DNA of 64,000 bases, taken from positions 494,001 through 558,000 of the forward strand of contig JAMWET010001652.1 of NCBI GenBank assembly GCA_024036415.1, read 5' to 3'. The notes beneath the pieces are model-generated. The model worked only from the letters and a program-made list of their open reading frames with translations. It searched no databases and was not told where the DNA came from. The position numbers and the translations under genes are program-made. The DNA comes from Prochilodus magdalenae (lineage: Eukaryota > Chordata > Actinopteri > Characiformes > Prochilodontidae). Below are positions 38,825 to 47,579 of this stretch, one piece after another. How positions within the stretch are numbered: position 1 is the first letter of the stretch; every line of letters starts with the position of its first letter.

Positions 38825-41800
38825 ACTATACATACATGTATATTCAGAACTATAATAAAATACATTTTTGTACAAAGTAAATATCAGGATCAGGAAATTC
38901 TCATTATTAATATACCAGCCACGAAGCGGTTACCTGTGTTTTCGGTGGCTAATGAATTAGAAGATACGTACTGTTCTACTTTGAGTGTTCCCCTCTGAAC
39001 ATTAAAACAAGTAAAAACAGAATTAAAGGCTGATTTTATGCAGTAACGGCGGCTGCTGGCTGTGAATTCCCAAGCTAATAGCGATGTTAATGACGGGTAA
39101 GACAGATGCTTAGAGCTGATGAAAATCTTTTGACACATTTTCTCTGCCTTCCTGAAGAAAAAGCAGTACATTAATCAAGTAGCCACTTTCACCTCTGTCC
39201 TTTATACTAAGCTTTCTTATCCAGTGCAAATAAATCATAAACATCATAGGCCTATATTATGGTAAGCTGGCACTACCCCCACTAACCCTATCCATGTGAT
39301 ATGTTTAACACTCTGTCATTAGGGTATATTCTATGTAGAATATGTAGCATCTGTTTGTAGACATTGGCCCTTATTCACCAAGGCTGTGTTATAAAGAGCT
39401 ACCTACTAAACTATCCTGAGTCTGATTCTAGAAACCTGTGTGGAGATTTGAGTGTAAATGATGAATCGGCTCCAGTGCATTAAACCTGGCTGCCAGCACA
39501 TCATTTACATATACTATACATGAAGCACAGCTAATGAGTGTACCTAGTTCGTTAAGTTACCAAGTAATCAGCCACATTCAATGGCATGTGAGCCAATGGT
39601 TGTGCTTGTAGGCAGAGCACACTGCTCCCCCTACTGACCGACTATACTAGTGCTCAGGTTTTGACTGCTGGAAAGAATAAAACATCTTAATTTTTTCATG
39701 ATGTGATTTTTGTGTGGCTCAGTAGTATAAATCAAATGCACACTGCAAAATGTCTTTAAATGTAAAACGGAATGTTTGTTTATATCAGTATTATTTTGCA
39801 TTTTTACTTATATAATGTAAGTGAGCAGTGCTGGCGCCAGGGGGATGAGGGGTGGAGTTTGGGCCTGCCATCAGTGCTGAAAATAAATCTAAAGGAAACA
39901 TGGATATAATGCCATAACTTTAAAATCACACAGACTGTGGTCTCTGAGTATGACACCTTACAACGGAATTACACTAATTTTGCAATAGTTAGTTCTGCAT
40001 AACTGAACTGCAGCAATCTAAACTAAATCGTACCGTGGTGACTTTCCGAGAGGGACCTTTCATAGGCATTAAATGCTTTCACCATCACTGTGAACGATTC
40101 TGGCTCTGCAAGTTTCTCTACAGCTAAACATCTGACAGCAAATCTTACTGGATGACTTTAATGATATAATAACTGCTTAGGTTTGCAGAATCAGTGTATG
40201 TCTATTTCACACTTATCATAATTATCAGGTCATTAGTGGAGAAATACTCACTGAGCTTGAACCTGAGTTATGATAACAGTTGAACATAAATCTAAATCTA
40301 AATAATTATCTTTTCAGTGATAAAAACATAACATGTACATCCCCACAAAGATGGACTATCAGAACTACTGCAGTTGATGAACAAAGCAAATTAGCTGAAA
40401 TATACATGTCCACCAATTTTTAAGTCTGTTTAAAAGCCGAACTCGGCAGCCTGCAGCATATCGGGTATGAAAGATTAATGGTGCTAAAAGGAAGTCATGC
40501 ACAGCACTGGCTTGAGTTGTTACTCTCATCTATATTCTACATCTTTCTGCAGCAAACAGGCCATTTTCACAGAGCACAATGAAAGCATTAAGAGACTGCA
40601 GGAATGACCCAATAAGACCCAGGCACTAATGAGGGCTTCAGACGAAGGCCCAAAGAAAATCAGGTTCCTGGGGCTTTTAAGCCAGCAGAGAAATCAATTC
40701 ATTTCGACTGATTGTACCAACATTCGCTGGTTTATTGCGGATGTTTTTATCCCCTTTTCAAGACTGACGCTGTCTGTGCAACTTGTTATGCACAGCAGAA
40801 GCCTACATGTTCACAATCCATCGGCTAATGAATTATGCATAGTATTAATTATGGAGGATATAAAAGGGATCCAATTTGGTTGTTGCTGCTTGACTATAGG
40901 CAAAAGAGTGACTATTTCACAGTGGATAATAATGTGAGTGTTGGGAGGGGGGGGTTGATCTCATTCATATTCATCGCTTCAAAACATAATTTAAAGATAA
41001 TTACGGAACGTTCAGTGCAATGCTATATAAAACAAAGTGAGATTAAGACAGAAATATTACCTGCTCTTGAAGTAATCCGTAATGGATTTGATTTGATCCA
41101 CATCAAATAATGGATTAGCGCCGGTGTCTACTGTTGATTTTCTGGTGCCGAGGAGTTTCTGGGTAAACGCCTTGAAATTTTCAGCAAAGGCCATCTGCCT
41201 GTCTGAACAGGAGTAAACCAAGTGCAATGCTCTCAAAAAATTCCAGAAGTGACTTTACTGCATTTAAAACTGCAATTAATCTTTTGCAAAATAATGACTG
41301 CCATATGTTCTCCGCTTAGCTGACATCTCTGAATGCTACTTCTTCTACACCACTGTATATGGTTGAAATGACAAAAAAACTACTTGACTTGAACCAAAGA
41401 GACACCTCCGAAAAAACTCACAGGATATCTTAAAATAAAACTTGGTTGTAAACAGGCCAGTGTTGCTGGTAACACTTCATTGTAGGGCAGGGAATTTCTG
41501 GGAACTTGTGCCCATTCAGTCAAAGCAGCATATATGAGGTCAGGTTGGACAAAGATCTATGGCTCACAAGAGGTGCTCCACTTCATCCCAAAGGTGCTCA
41601 GCAGGGTTGAGGTCAGAGCTCTCTGCAGACCACTGGAGGCCAACAAACTCACTTGGGCACTGCCATGCTAGAACAGGGGAGGATCTTACACAAACTGTTG
41701 CCACAGTGGGAAGCATATTACTGTCTCAAACGTCTTTATATATAACAGTGATCTCCGGCTTGGGTTACACATTCTGTACAGAGAATCATGAACTGATTGT

Positions 41801-44800
41801 GCACATGACAGTGCCAGGTTTAGAGTCACTGTGCTCTTCAGTATAATCCATTCTACTGCCAGTGTTTGTCTACAGAGATTGCATATTGCTATTTGCTTGA
41901 ACACCTGAATATTTTGGAACAGATTTTTTTTTCAGACTTTACATAACCATAAAGGTAGCATAATGCTGATGATACAACACAACTTTCCATGCCAGGCTAA
42001 CTGAACAACATTGAGGATTTTCTGTGGCCCTAAGTAAAGTGAGATTTTTTTGCCATTTCTAAGATTTAGGCCATATGTCCATATTTCCATGTGTGTTGGG
42101 AAGAATACTTTGGAAAATGAGAGAAGGCTAAATACCAAATATATTGTCCTAAATGTATTCAGTAACGATTCCATTACAATAGATATAAAGAAGTAACATA
42201 TCCAGAATACATTTAATACATATTATATCCATTAACATCCAGAATACATATTAATAAGGCATATAAAGTTATATAGTATATATTTAATTTTACACTGTTA
42301 CTGGTTGGCAGTCTTCTTGATGTTATTCTGGTGCTGATGTTTTATGGAAAATACACTTATTTGTTCAATTAAATTGACAGTTTTTTTCTGAAAATTATTT
42401 TCACCTGGTTCAGCCCACTGCTGCTCCAATACCGTGTTCCTCTTACCGTGCACATTTCAGTGCATGACTGAAGTAAAGTGTGCTGGTTTAAATGAAGCAG
42501 CACTGATGGAGTGTTGCGCTACAGTGTGGGTAACCTAACATTTCCTTCGACGTGAAACAAAAGCCACTCTTCATTAAACCTCATTACAAAATGTAATATA
42601 AATCACTGTATGTAAGATTGTGATTATATTTTAATGTAATGCTCTTGGTGCTACTTTTTGGAAACAGGTTACTAAATTTGCTCATAATGCTAATGATACA
42701 ACACAACTTTCCATGCCAGGCTAACTGAACAGCATCAAGGATTTTCTGTGGCCCTAAGTAAAGTGGGATTTTTTTGCCATTTCTAAGATTAAGGCCATAT
42801 GTCCATATGTGTTGGGAAGAATACTTTGGAAAATGAGAGAAGGCTAAATACCAAATATATTGTCCTAAATTTATTCAGTAACGATTCCATTACAATAGAT
42901 ATAAAGAAGTAACATATCCAGAATATCCATATCCATATCCATTAACACCAGAATACATATTAATAAGGCATATAAAGTTATATAGTATATATTTCATTTT
43001 ACACTGTTACTGGTTGGCAGTCTTCTTGATGTTATTCTAATGTTGATGTTTCATGGAAAATACACTTATTCATTCGCTTATTACAAATACATTGACAGTT
43101 TTTTTTTCTAAAATTATTTTCACCTGGTTCAGCCCACTGCTGCTCCAATACCATGTTCGTCTTACCGTGCACATTTCAGTGCACAGCTGAAGTGAAGCGT
43201 GCTGGTTTAAATGAAGCAGCACTGATGGAGTGTTGTGCTAGAGTGTGGGTAACTTAACAGCTCTTTTGACGTGAAACAAAAGCCACTCTTCTCCACTGCA
43301 AAGCTGCTCCCTCCATTTTAACTCAGATTAGAGTAGAATATAGCAAATCTAATGCATTCTTGTAAACCAGCTAGATTTTAATCATGTAAATTGTAAGATA
43401 CATTGCGCTCATTTACACTGACAGCTTCATTACAAGTAGGTAATTTATGGTATTAAACTCATATGCACTCATACTCTGTCTGGAAAAACAGTTATTAATG
43501 TCTCCCTAGTATAAACCTTTAAAACCGTACCTTTCATGTTGTCAATTAACAGCTGTAAAAGGGCCATGACAAACGAGATTTGCTGGCAGGTGAAGTTCTT
43601 CTCCTTGGCCCACCAAAATCCCACAACAAAGTAGTCCAACAGGGCCGCCTCCTTCAAACATGTCTGAGTTTTTTTTAAACCAAGCAAATCCTCAAACTGC
43701 CTAAAGGGGAGGAATAAAACAACAGAAAATTTCCACTGAGATAATAAACAAAGGTGTGGAGACAGGTTTGGTTCTGTTTAGGCAAACACACTTGCACTTG
43801 TTTTAAATGCAGGATGACTAGCCTACTGGCTGTTCTCACTTGACCTTACTTAAACAAGTGAAGAAAAGAACAGGACAGATTAATGGATGAGTCGATGCAT
43901 GCACAGCCTAAAGTTCATGTTGCCTTTCTATTACAGACATAGCCTGCAGCTCATACTCACTGTAGACACGAAGGCCAGGACTTGATAATGAAAAACTGCT
44001 TTACGTTTGGCTTACTTACAACTGGACTTGATCCACAGAGAGGTCCAACAGTGCATTCATGTGGTCCTGAGGTAGAAGTGTCCATTGTGGAAGCATCTCT
44101 GCACTGTCTTTTTCCTTGAACACAAAGAAAGGACAACAGACAAACACACAGTTACCCACTCTGTCTGTCAATATTCACTATTAAGCCTCATCAAAATAGC
44201 AAAAATTAGGGCTACATGATATATAATTTCAAGTCCTTTCACAGATCATCGCCCTTAGCCTGAATCACCTGAAATATTTTAGAATGATTATTTACATTTT
44301 ACACACATACATTCATACAGCAATGAGTAACATTCCATTCTTAACCCATAGGGTTTAATACGATGTCGGGCCACCGCTTGTAGCTATAACAGCTTTAATG
44401 CTTCTGGAAAGGCTCCACAAGGTTTAGGAATGTGTTTATGGGAATTTTTTTACCATTCTTGCAGAACTGTACTTGTGAGGTCAGACACTGATGTTGAAAG
44501 AGAAGGCCTGGCTCGCACTCTCCGCTCTAATTCATCCCAAAGGTGTTGTATCGGGTTGAGGTCAGGACTGCAGGCCAGTCAAGTATCCGCTGAACAACTT
44601 CATGGCTGAGTTGCTGTCATTCCCAATTACTTTCACTTTATTATAATGCCACTCACAGTGGAACGTTTAGTAGTGAGGAAATGTCACGACTGGACACAGG
44701 CGGCATCCTATCACAGTACCACACTGGAATTCACTGGAATGGAGGTCTTGAGAGGGACCCATTCTTTGGTTTATACACCTGTGGCCATGGAAGTGATTGA

Positions 44801-47566
44801 AACACTTGAATTCAATGATTTGGATGGCAATATAGTGTATATATCGCAGAACAAAAACTATTAAGTCAATATTGCGTAGCATCAATCCGCTCTAACATTG
44901 TGCTGGCCTAGTAGCACTTTCATGTTTTGAATAGTTTGACCCAAGCCAAGCCTCACAATTCCGTATCACCATCCTGCATTATCTCCGGCGCATTAAATGC
45001 TCAAATTATGTAAATGCTTTCTTAATTAGTGCAGTGTGCATCTTTTACATAACACTCTGCATCAATAATCGATTATCCCAATGCAATAAGAAAATATCAC
45101 GCTAATTATTTTTTAATATCCCCCAGGCCTAGTTCAGAGACACAGGGTGCTACCGCGTGTTCTGCCAAAATAATTCTCTGAGCACTTACTTATAGAAATA
45201 TGATGAAATACAGTGCTTATTTTGTAAACAAGTACTTTCATTCCATCATTTCTATATCAAATATTAAACCCGTGTTCTTTGAGGAACTAAAATAGTATTG
45301 AAGCATTTAAACATCCGCCTGTGTCTCTGTACATTCTCATTTCTCTAAGGTGCACTTCATTATTAATTTATTCCTTATTAGGAGCTAACTAGGCTGCTTT
45401 CAAAACAAGTTGCTGAAAATAAACACCACAAATTTCCACAGTTGTATTGCAATACACAAAAAACCATTTCATCACATTTAGCTGAAGGAGTAACAGTCAA
45501 CTGAGCTGGTTTAATATTTCTGAAAACAAGCATATTTGACAAGCGAGAAACCACAGCTGAGGCTTCCTCCCCGACCCCGTCTGCTTTCTATATTCTTTCA
45601 TACTGCTTTCATTCTGTATTTTCTCTGCTGATTGGGTTTCAGTTCTCCGCTTCCTTTGCTGCTGTCTTTTCTCGCTATGTCTTCTTTGCTTTCTACCTGT
45701 TTCCATTTAGATGCCAACTTGAAATGAGGTCAATATGAAACATGATTCATGCAATAGCTTACTCATATAAAGCCCATAGGCCGTAAAAGAATGAGGCTTC
45801 AGTTCTTGCTGGAATCTATACACATATAGCTAAGCTAGCTGAGCAAAGGTTGACACATTTGTATATCATCACAAAGAAAAACATGTATCTCCATTTTTGT
45901 CAGTTTTTCCTTTTATGAATTATTCATTTGATCACATGAGCTAAAGATTTACATCGTCTGAACATTTCATGATGAATGGACCAACAGAAATGGGTCAAAA
46001 TCTCCTGTATAGTTGCTATTTTGGGGATACATGTTTTCCTTTGGACAGAGACGATAATACTATATAATGGATAATAATAATAGTAGATAATAAATAAACG
46101 AAGTAGTGATTATGACGTTTCATATATTTCGATATTTAGCATTACTATGGTAGATTACAGTATGCTGTTCTGAGCTTTATGTGAACACTGTCAGAGCATA
46201 TTTGCTCATGTTTCATTTCTTGCAGTATGTAAAATGTAATATAAATCACTGTATGTAAGATGGTGATTATATTTTAATGTAATGCTCTTGGCGCTACTTT
46301 TTAAAAACAGGTTACTAAATTAGCTCTTCTTCATATTAGATCTCTCACAAACTTATTTAATCCACACATTTATTACAGACATCACTATCTACAATCATCA
46401 TCATAAAAATAGTTGCACCCAGAAAGAAGGATTGGATTATAATGCTATTGGGAAGGAAGATAAAGGTTACCAGGAACATGAAACATATAGACTGATATGG
46501 GCAATACATTTATTTGCTAAGCTAAGAGGTAGTGTCTCTCTGTGGCGATGGCTAACAGAGCATGCCAGATGTCTCAGCATGGAGTTGTAGAGGATTCTAA
46601 TGGTGTCCTGTAATAATCAATCCCATGCAGCCTGAATAAGGTAGGAGCTTATGATGTCATTAAAACAGAAAGAAAGGAGATTCTGAGGTCAGCGAAATAG
46701 AAGGGAGAAGCTTATGATGTCAGTGAAACCAAAGGTGGGGTTTCTGACATCATTGAAACAGAAAGGGAGGAGCTTAATACGTCAGTGAAACGGAAAGGGA
46801 GGAGCTTCTGTCATCAGTGAAACGGAAGGGGAGGCGCTTCTGTCATCAGTGAAACGGACAGGGAGGAGCTTCGTATAAACGTGAAATAGAAAGGGAGGAG
46901 CTTCTGGCGTCAGTAAAACGGAAAGGGAGGAGCTCATAAAAGCGGGTGCGTCTCAATGGTGTACCACACACAAATACCATACAGTGTCTGTATCGAAATG
47001 CCACACTACTATACTGCACACTGCTGTAGTAAGTACAGCATACTGTATACGCCCCCTGTGTCTAGTACACAATACAGTTACACGTTTTGACATATAATGT
47101 AGAATATAAATACTTCCGCTTTACGGACATCAGAAGCTCTTCCCTTTATGTTTACTAATTCTGGTACATCAGTGTCCATCACTACCCTACTCAAAAATCG
47201 ATTGGAATGCAGCCAAAGATTTTTGAGTAACTCGTACTATAGTATACCCATAAGTTCTGACACTTGTAACTAACTGCACACGACATGCTTGAACTTAGTA
47301 ATTGGGACGCGTCCTCCGTTCTCGGTTGTGTTCTGGGTTCAGTAGTGTTTATGTTCTAATGGGCAGAGAGAGAGCAGTAGGTCGGTTTACCGCGGTAAGC
47401 CACGTTACGCTATTGAGAAGTAAATGTCCCTCTTGTTTCTGGTGAGTCGTAAATGTAAAGCCACATGTCGGTTAACTTAGCCATATGTACGTACATGGAA
47501 ATCAGCGGAGGGTTTAGAGTTCTGTGTGGAAAGTCCTCGCTCTGTCTCTCTGTCGCGTCCAGACAT
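21471..47566 (-). CDS. CABCOCO1: CABCOCO1, ciliary-associated calcium-binding coiled-coil protein (8 coding exons, 292 aa)
   Basis: Seen: eight minus-strand exons (47566-47495, 44114-44020, 43700-43531, 41202-41061, 37966-37912, 26567-26454, 23216-23070, 21554-21471) join in frame through AG/GT sites to a 292-residue protein ending in TAA. The core (exons 2-5) carries [20 protein letters not shown] and [16 protein letters not shown]; exon 6 has [12 protein letters not shown] then a proline-rich tail; exons 7-8 are acidic, then predicted coiled coil. There is no signal peptide or membrane segment. Known: the family (old name C10orf107) is cilia/sperm-tail associated and named for calcium binding and coiled coil; its exact role is poorly defined. 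Context: the head-to-head position with TMEM26 matches human gene order. Inference: exon 1 is assigned from an in-phase ATG exon with a good donor and an X-box beside it; it is the least certain exon. The core is near certain, the exact ends less so. Confidence 0.86.
22008..22033. repeat. (GA)n microsatellite
   Basis: About 13 GA units in CABCOCO1 intron 7. A similar (GA)n tract lies at 28453-28478. Confidence 0.9.
23070..23216 (-). CDS. CABCOCO1: CABCOCO1 exon 7, acidic and coiled coil
   Basis: The 147-nt (49-codon) phase 0-0 exon has acceptor CTCCTTTAG and donor GTACCT. It encodes a very acidic run ([19 protein letters not shown]) followed by a helical stretch with [17 protein letters not shown]. 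The acidic run and heptad-like helix fit the calcium-binding, coiled-coil name, but no canonical EF-hand loop is visible. Confidence 0.78.
23830..24170. mobile_element. Decayed relative of the 6136-7108 element
   Basis: GAATTATGGAATATAG, TGTCCACCTTAAAAACC, TATCAGGATATGTA and an end reading ACTAAACTTTTGACTGTCACT parallel the 6136-7108 element in order. It lies in CABCOCO1 intron 6. Confidence 0.55.
24320..24840 (+). mobile_element. LINE 3' end (L2/CR1-like)
   Basis: The region begins with the end of a reverse-transcriptase ORF-like segment (AGTTTCTTCCCC..GTCATCAGGCTACTGAACAGC). It runs through an AT-rich 3' UTR and ends with GGGACGACGCACCTAAG, CAATAAAAGTGATT and a (TGATT)n tail. This structure is typical of fish L2-like LINEs. 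It is a 5'-truncated copy in CABCOCO1 intron 6. Confidence 0.6.
26454..26567 (-). CDS. CABCOCO1: CABCOCO1 exon 6
   Basis: The 114-nt phase 0-0 exon reads [20 protein letters not shown] then [18 protein letters not shown]. The acceptor is CCATTGCAG and the donor GTAAAG. The first two thirds resemble the conserved C-terminal segment of the family. The Pro/Ala-rich end looks like a flexible linker to the coiled coil. The preceding intron is 11.3 kb, the longest in the gene, and carries most of its transposons. Confidence 0.83.
27193..27222. repeat. (TA)n microsatellite
   Basis: A pure TA run of about 14 units in CABCOCO1 intron 5. Confidence 0.85.
27480..29170. other. Unique intron 5 sequence, possible regulatory DNA
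   Basis: This stretch lacks transposon ends. It has C/G homopolymer-rich edges near 27890 and 28065-28095, a (GA)n tract at 28453, and AT-core rich stretches around 28220-28400 and 28620-28760. The composition is like that of conserved non-coding blocks. No exon fits the CABCOCO1 phases here. Confidence 0.3.
29320..29475. repeat. Dispersed repeat family A, copy 1
   Basis: CATTGAAGGTGGTTTGATGTGAAAAT, ACTGTAGAGAAACGTGCC and GTAGTGGTGGTGAAGGGAACCAG recur in diverged form at 33380-33530, 38300-38390 and 60745-60875. No coding capacity. Confidence 0.55.
29880..30580. mobile_element. TA-flanked DNA transposon, TIR GTTGCACCCAGA
   Basis: The ends GTTGCACCCAGA and TCTGGGTGCAAC are perfect inverted repeats flanked by TA, giving a 701-bp element. 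The interior (minus strand) keeps Tc1-like transposase scraps with many stops. Its right-hand TA (30581-30582) is also the left-hand TA of the next element. A truncated relative starts at 46410. Confidence 0.7.
30583..31066 (-). mobile_element. Tc1-like deletion derivative, TIR CAGGGGTTGGACAATGAAAC (copy 1)
   Basis: CAGGGGTTGGACAATG and CATTGTCCAACCCCTG bound 484 bp flanked by TA. On the minus strand from about 30934 it encodes the transposase N-terminus ([20 protein letters not shown], then [20 protein letters not shown], a helix-turn-helix). It jumps after HQEGRS to the C-terminal end ([20 protein letters not shown]). The catalytic core is deleted. Confidence 0.85.
31660..31830 (-). mobile_element. 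Decayed V-SINE-like fragment
   Basis: TTACTCAGAGTAAGTTACAG, TTAGTGTAGTGTTACTG and TTAGGAGTCTTGCCTAAAGG, then GGATCAAACTCCAGCTACC, match the SINE at 33967-34182 in order. It is diverged and lacks a clear A box. Confidence 0.45.
31930..32685. mobile_element. Fish DNA-transposon-like repeat with long TIR-like ends
   Basis: The left end (AAGCACTTTATGGGTATACC, then TATCTACACTCA) is inverted at the right end (GTGTAGATACACTC, then TATAAAGTGCTCAG). The interior has TTCTCAGCACTGCAGTGATA and GAGTGGATCAGACACAGCAG, which recur at 63640-64000. No transposase. It lies in CABCOCO1 intron 5. Confidence 0.6.
33380..33530. repeat. Dispersed repeat family A, copy 2
   Basis: TAATTTAGTTATAGAGACGT, CATTCAGAGTGGTCTGATG and CTGCGGAGAAACTTACAGG follow the same order as 29320-29475 and 60745-60875. 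Confidence 0.55.
33900..34560 (+). mobile_element. L2-like LINE 3' fragment, split by a SINE
   Basis: The left part (33900-33966: GGTCCTCAGGAGGGCTCACA, ATCATCAAGGAC) and the right part (34183-34560: CTTCTCCTGTATGGCAGATG, AGAGTTTCTACCCC, then an AT-rich 3' UTR) look like consecutive pieces of a LINE reverse-transcriptase C-terminus. They are separated exactly by the SINE at 33967-34182. Confidence 0.5.
33967..34182 (-). mobile_element. tRNA-derived SINE with V-domain-like 3' end
   Basis: On the minus strand the head has an A box (TAGCTCAGTGGGTAAC) and a B box (GGGGTTCGAATCCC), the split pol III promoter of tRNA. The 3' half has TAAGTCGCTCTGGATAAGAG and CGTCAGCTAAATGCC, the conserved V-domain-like block of teleost V-SINEs. 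The flanks CTCAACAC and CCCAACAC may be a short target duplication. It is a SINE, not a functional tRNA gene. Confidence 0.8.
35038..35570 (+). mobile_element. Tc1-like deletion derivative, same family (copy 2)
   Basis: The same TIR (CAGGGGTTGGACAATGAAAC) appears at both ends, flanked by TA. From 35223 it reads [20 protein letters not shown] with the intact helix-turn-helix, a second DNA-binding stretch ([20 protein letters not shown]), and then jumps after TTAAQMT to the element end. It retains about 86 transposase residues against roughly 340 in the family. No catalytic DDE residue is left. Confidence 0.87.
35223..35525 (+). pseudogene. Tc1-like transposase N-terminus (truncated)
   Basis: A 100-residue open frame whose first 86 residues are a clean paired-like DNA-binding region: helix-turn-helix around [14 protein letters not shown] and the GRKR-like basic stretch NCGRNRK. 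The last 14 residues come from the element's terminal region after the deletion. The frame is still open, so a DNA-binding peptide without catalytic function could be made; that is speculation. Confidence 0.75.
36290..36855 (+). pseudogene. Tc1-like element with transposase C-terminal remnant
   Basis: The plus strand keeps [20 protein letters not shown] then LEHRL, stop, [18 protein letters not shown], a decayed form of the fish Tc1 segment around the final catalytic residue. The outer parts (TTTGGCCATAGAG on the left, TTTTGGCCATATTGTGTATG on the right) are worn inverted ends. Stops and shifts make it non-functional. Confidence 0.65.
37912..37966 (-). CDS. CABCOCO1: CABCOCO1 exon 5 (short)
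   Basis: A 55-nt exon encodes [19 protein letters not shown]. It is bounded by an acceptor ending CACTACAG and a GTAATT donor, and it leaves phase 0. Placement is supported by exact phase agreement on both sides. Confidence 0.8.
38300..38395. repeat. Dispersed repeat family A, copy 3
   Basis: TTTCAGAGTGGTTTGCTGTG and TACAGTGGTGGTGACAGGAA match 29350-29460. It lies in CABCOCO1 intron 4. Confidence 0.5.
38652..38825. repeat. (TA/TACA)n microsatellite, 170 bp
   Basis: Alternating purine-pyrimidine TA and CA units with a few breaks. The Tyr/Ile frames across it are artefacts. Confidence 0.92.
39180..41060. other. CABCOCO1 intron 4, mostly unique sequence
   Basis: No exon fits the CABCOCO1 frame here. 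40440-40960 is repeat-free with TAAT-rich clusters (around 40825-40860) and may be a conserved non-coding element. 39820-40250 contains family A-like scraps. Confidence 0.3.
41061..41202 (-). CDS. CABCOCO1: CABCOCO1 exon 4
   Basis: The 142-nt exon reads [19 protein letters not shown] and then [19 protein letters not shown]. Three AG dinucleotides lie near the 5' edge; only the one before ACAGGCAGATGG keeps the frame with exon 3. The donor is GTAATA. The last two bases start an Arg codon completed by exon 5. Confidence 0.85.
41490..41900 (-). pseudogene. Tc1-like transposase fragment, heavily decayed
   Basis: CTTCATCCCAAAGGTGCTCA and GGGTTGAGGTCAGAGCTCTC are the minus-strand copy of the widespread fish Tc1 segment encoding the DPLNPIEHLWDE-type region. 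Surrounding sequence is eroded and no ends are seen. Confidence 0.5.
41955..42575. repeat. Tandem duplication, copy 1
   Basis: This block, starting at ATACAACACAACTTTCCATG, is repeated from about 42687 with scattered substitutions and small indels. The offset is about 730 bp. It lies in CABCOCO1 intron 3. No coding content. Confidence 0.85.
42588..42684. repeat. 97-bp spacer repeat, copy 1
   Basis: ATGTAATATAAATCACTGTA through GTAATGCTCTTGGTGCTAC and AACAGGTTACTAAATT recurs at 46228-46326 with only a few changes. Here it lies exactly between the two copies of the 0.6-kb duplication. Confidence 0.8.
42687..43292. repeat. Tandem duplication, copy 2
   Basis: Second copy of 41955-42575. Similarity stops after GTGAAACAAAAGCCACTCTT, where the first copy continues into the 97-bp spacer repeat. 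Confidence 0.85.
43531..43700 (-). CDS. CABCOCO1: CABCOCO1 exon 3, most conserved core
   Basis: This 170-nt exon completes the split codon and encodes [20 protein letters not shown] followed by [16 protein letters not shown] and an amphipathic stretch ending [10 protein letters not shown]. The [18 protein letters not shown] signature is what identifies the family. Boundaries are CCTTTAG/G and AAG/GTACGG. The intron to exon 2 is only 319 bp. Confidence 0.88.
44020..44114 (-). CDS. CABCOCO1: CABCOCO1 exon 2
   Basis: The acceptor is a pyrimidine-rich tract ending TTCAAG; the donor is GTAAGTAAG, close to consensus. The 95-nt exon reads [20 protein letters not shown] then [11 protein letters not shown] and ends with two bases of a split Leu codon. 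It is open only in the frame that matches the following exon. Confidence 0.8.
44300..44870 (-). pseudogene. Tc1-like transposase relic
   Basis: The minus strand of CATAGGGTTTAATACGATGT, GCTATAACAGCTTTAATGC and CTCTAATTCATCCCAAAGG, then GGGTTGAGGTCAGGACTGC, is the C-terminal coding half of a common fish Tc1 family. After 44580 similarity fades. It lies in CABCOCO1 intron 1, 190 bp upstream of exon 2. Confidence 0.6.
45860..46065 (-). mobile_element. Fragment related to the 6136-7108 element (reverse)
   Basis: TTCATGATGAATGGACCAAC and GATACATGTTTTCCTTTGGA are the reverse complement of segments at 6450-6610. Confidence 0.55.
46228..46326. repeat. 97-bp spacer repeat, copy 2
   Basis: Close match to 42588-42684 (ATGTAATATAAATCACTGTA and AATGTAATGCTCTTGG), 3.6 kb away in the same gene and without the flanking duplication. 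Confidence 0.8.
46410..46635. mobile_element. Truncated relative of the 29880-30580 element
   Basis: Starts TAGTTGCACCCAGAAAGAAG and follows the left 230 bp of the 29880 element (GATAAAGGTTAC, TGTCTCAGCATGGAGTTG, TAATGGTGTCCTG). It then breaks off into a minisatellite. Confidence 0.65.
46638..46935. repeat. About 35-bp minisatellite, 8 or so units
   Basis: Units of the form GGAGGAGCTTCTGTCATCAG then TGAAACGGAAAGG recur about eight times with variation. Each has a purine-rich GGGAGGAGC and most a TGACGT/TGATGACA-like half-site on one strand. It lies about 560 bp inside CABCOCO1 intron 1. Confidence 0.85.
46943..47313. mobile_element. MITE-like element, TIR GGTGCGTCTCAAT
   Basis: Left GTGCGTCTCAATGG and right CTTAGTAATTGGGACGCG are inverted. 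The interior is rich in short inverted TACTGTATA/AGTACA words. No coding sequence. It ends about 180 bp from CABCOCO1 exon 1. Confidence 0.5.
47495..47566 (-). CDS. CABCOCO1: CABCOCO1 exon 1 (start codon)
   Basis: The ATG (47566-47564) sits in a good Kozak context (A at -3) and opens 24 codons beginning [11 protein letters not shown]. The exon closes in phase 0 at a GTACGT donor, which fits the phase-0 start of the next exon. No similarity of this polar N-terminus to a known protein could be confirmed by eye. The choice rests on phase, the donor, and the X-box 14 bp upstream of the ATG. An alternative first exon inside the 3.4-kb intron cannot be excluded. Confidence 0.62.
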
Positions 47567-47579
47567 GTTGGATACCTCA

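Noticed and set aside
38639..38998. Tyr/Ile repeat frames on both strands
   Set aside because: Produced by the TA/TACA microsatellite; no gene context.
45497..45706. Minus-strand frame [20 protein letters not shown] as an alternative CABCOCO1 first exon
   Set aside because: Basic and low-complexity, with no in-phase donor clearly better than that of 47566-47495 and no promoter motif beside it. It remains a weak alternative.
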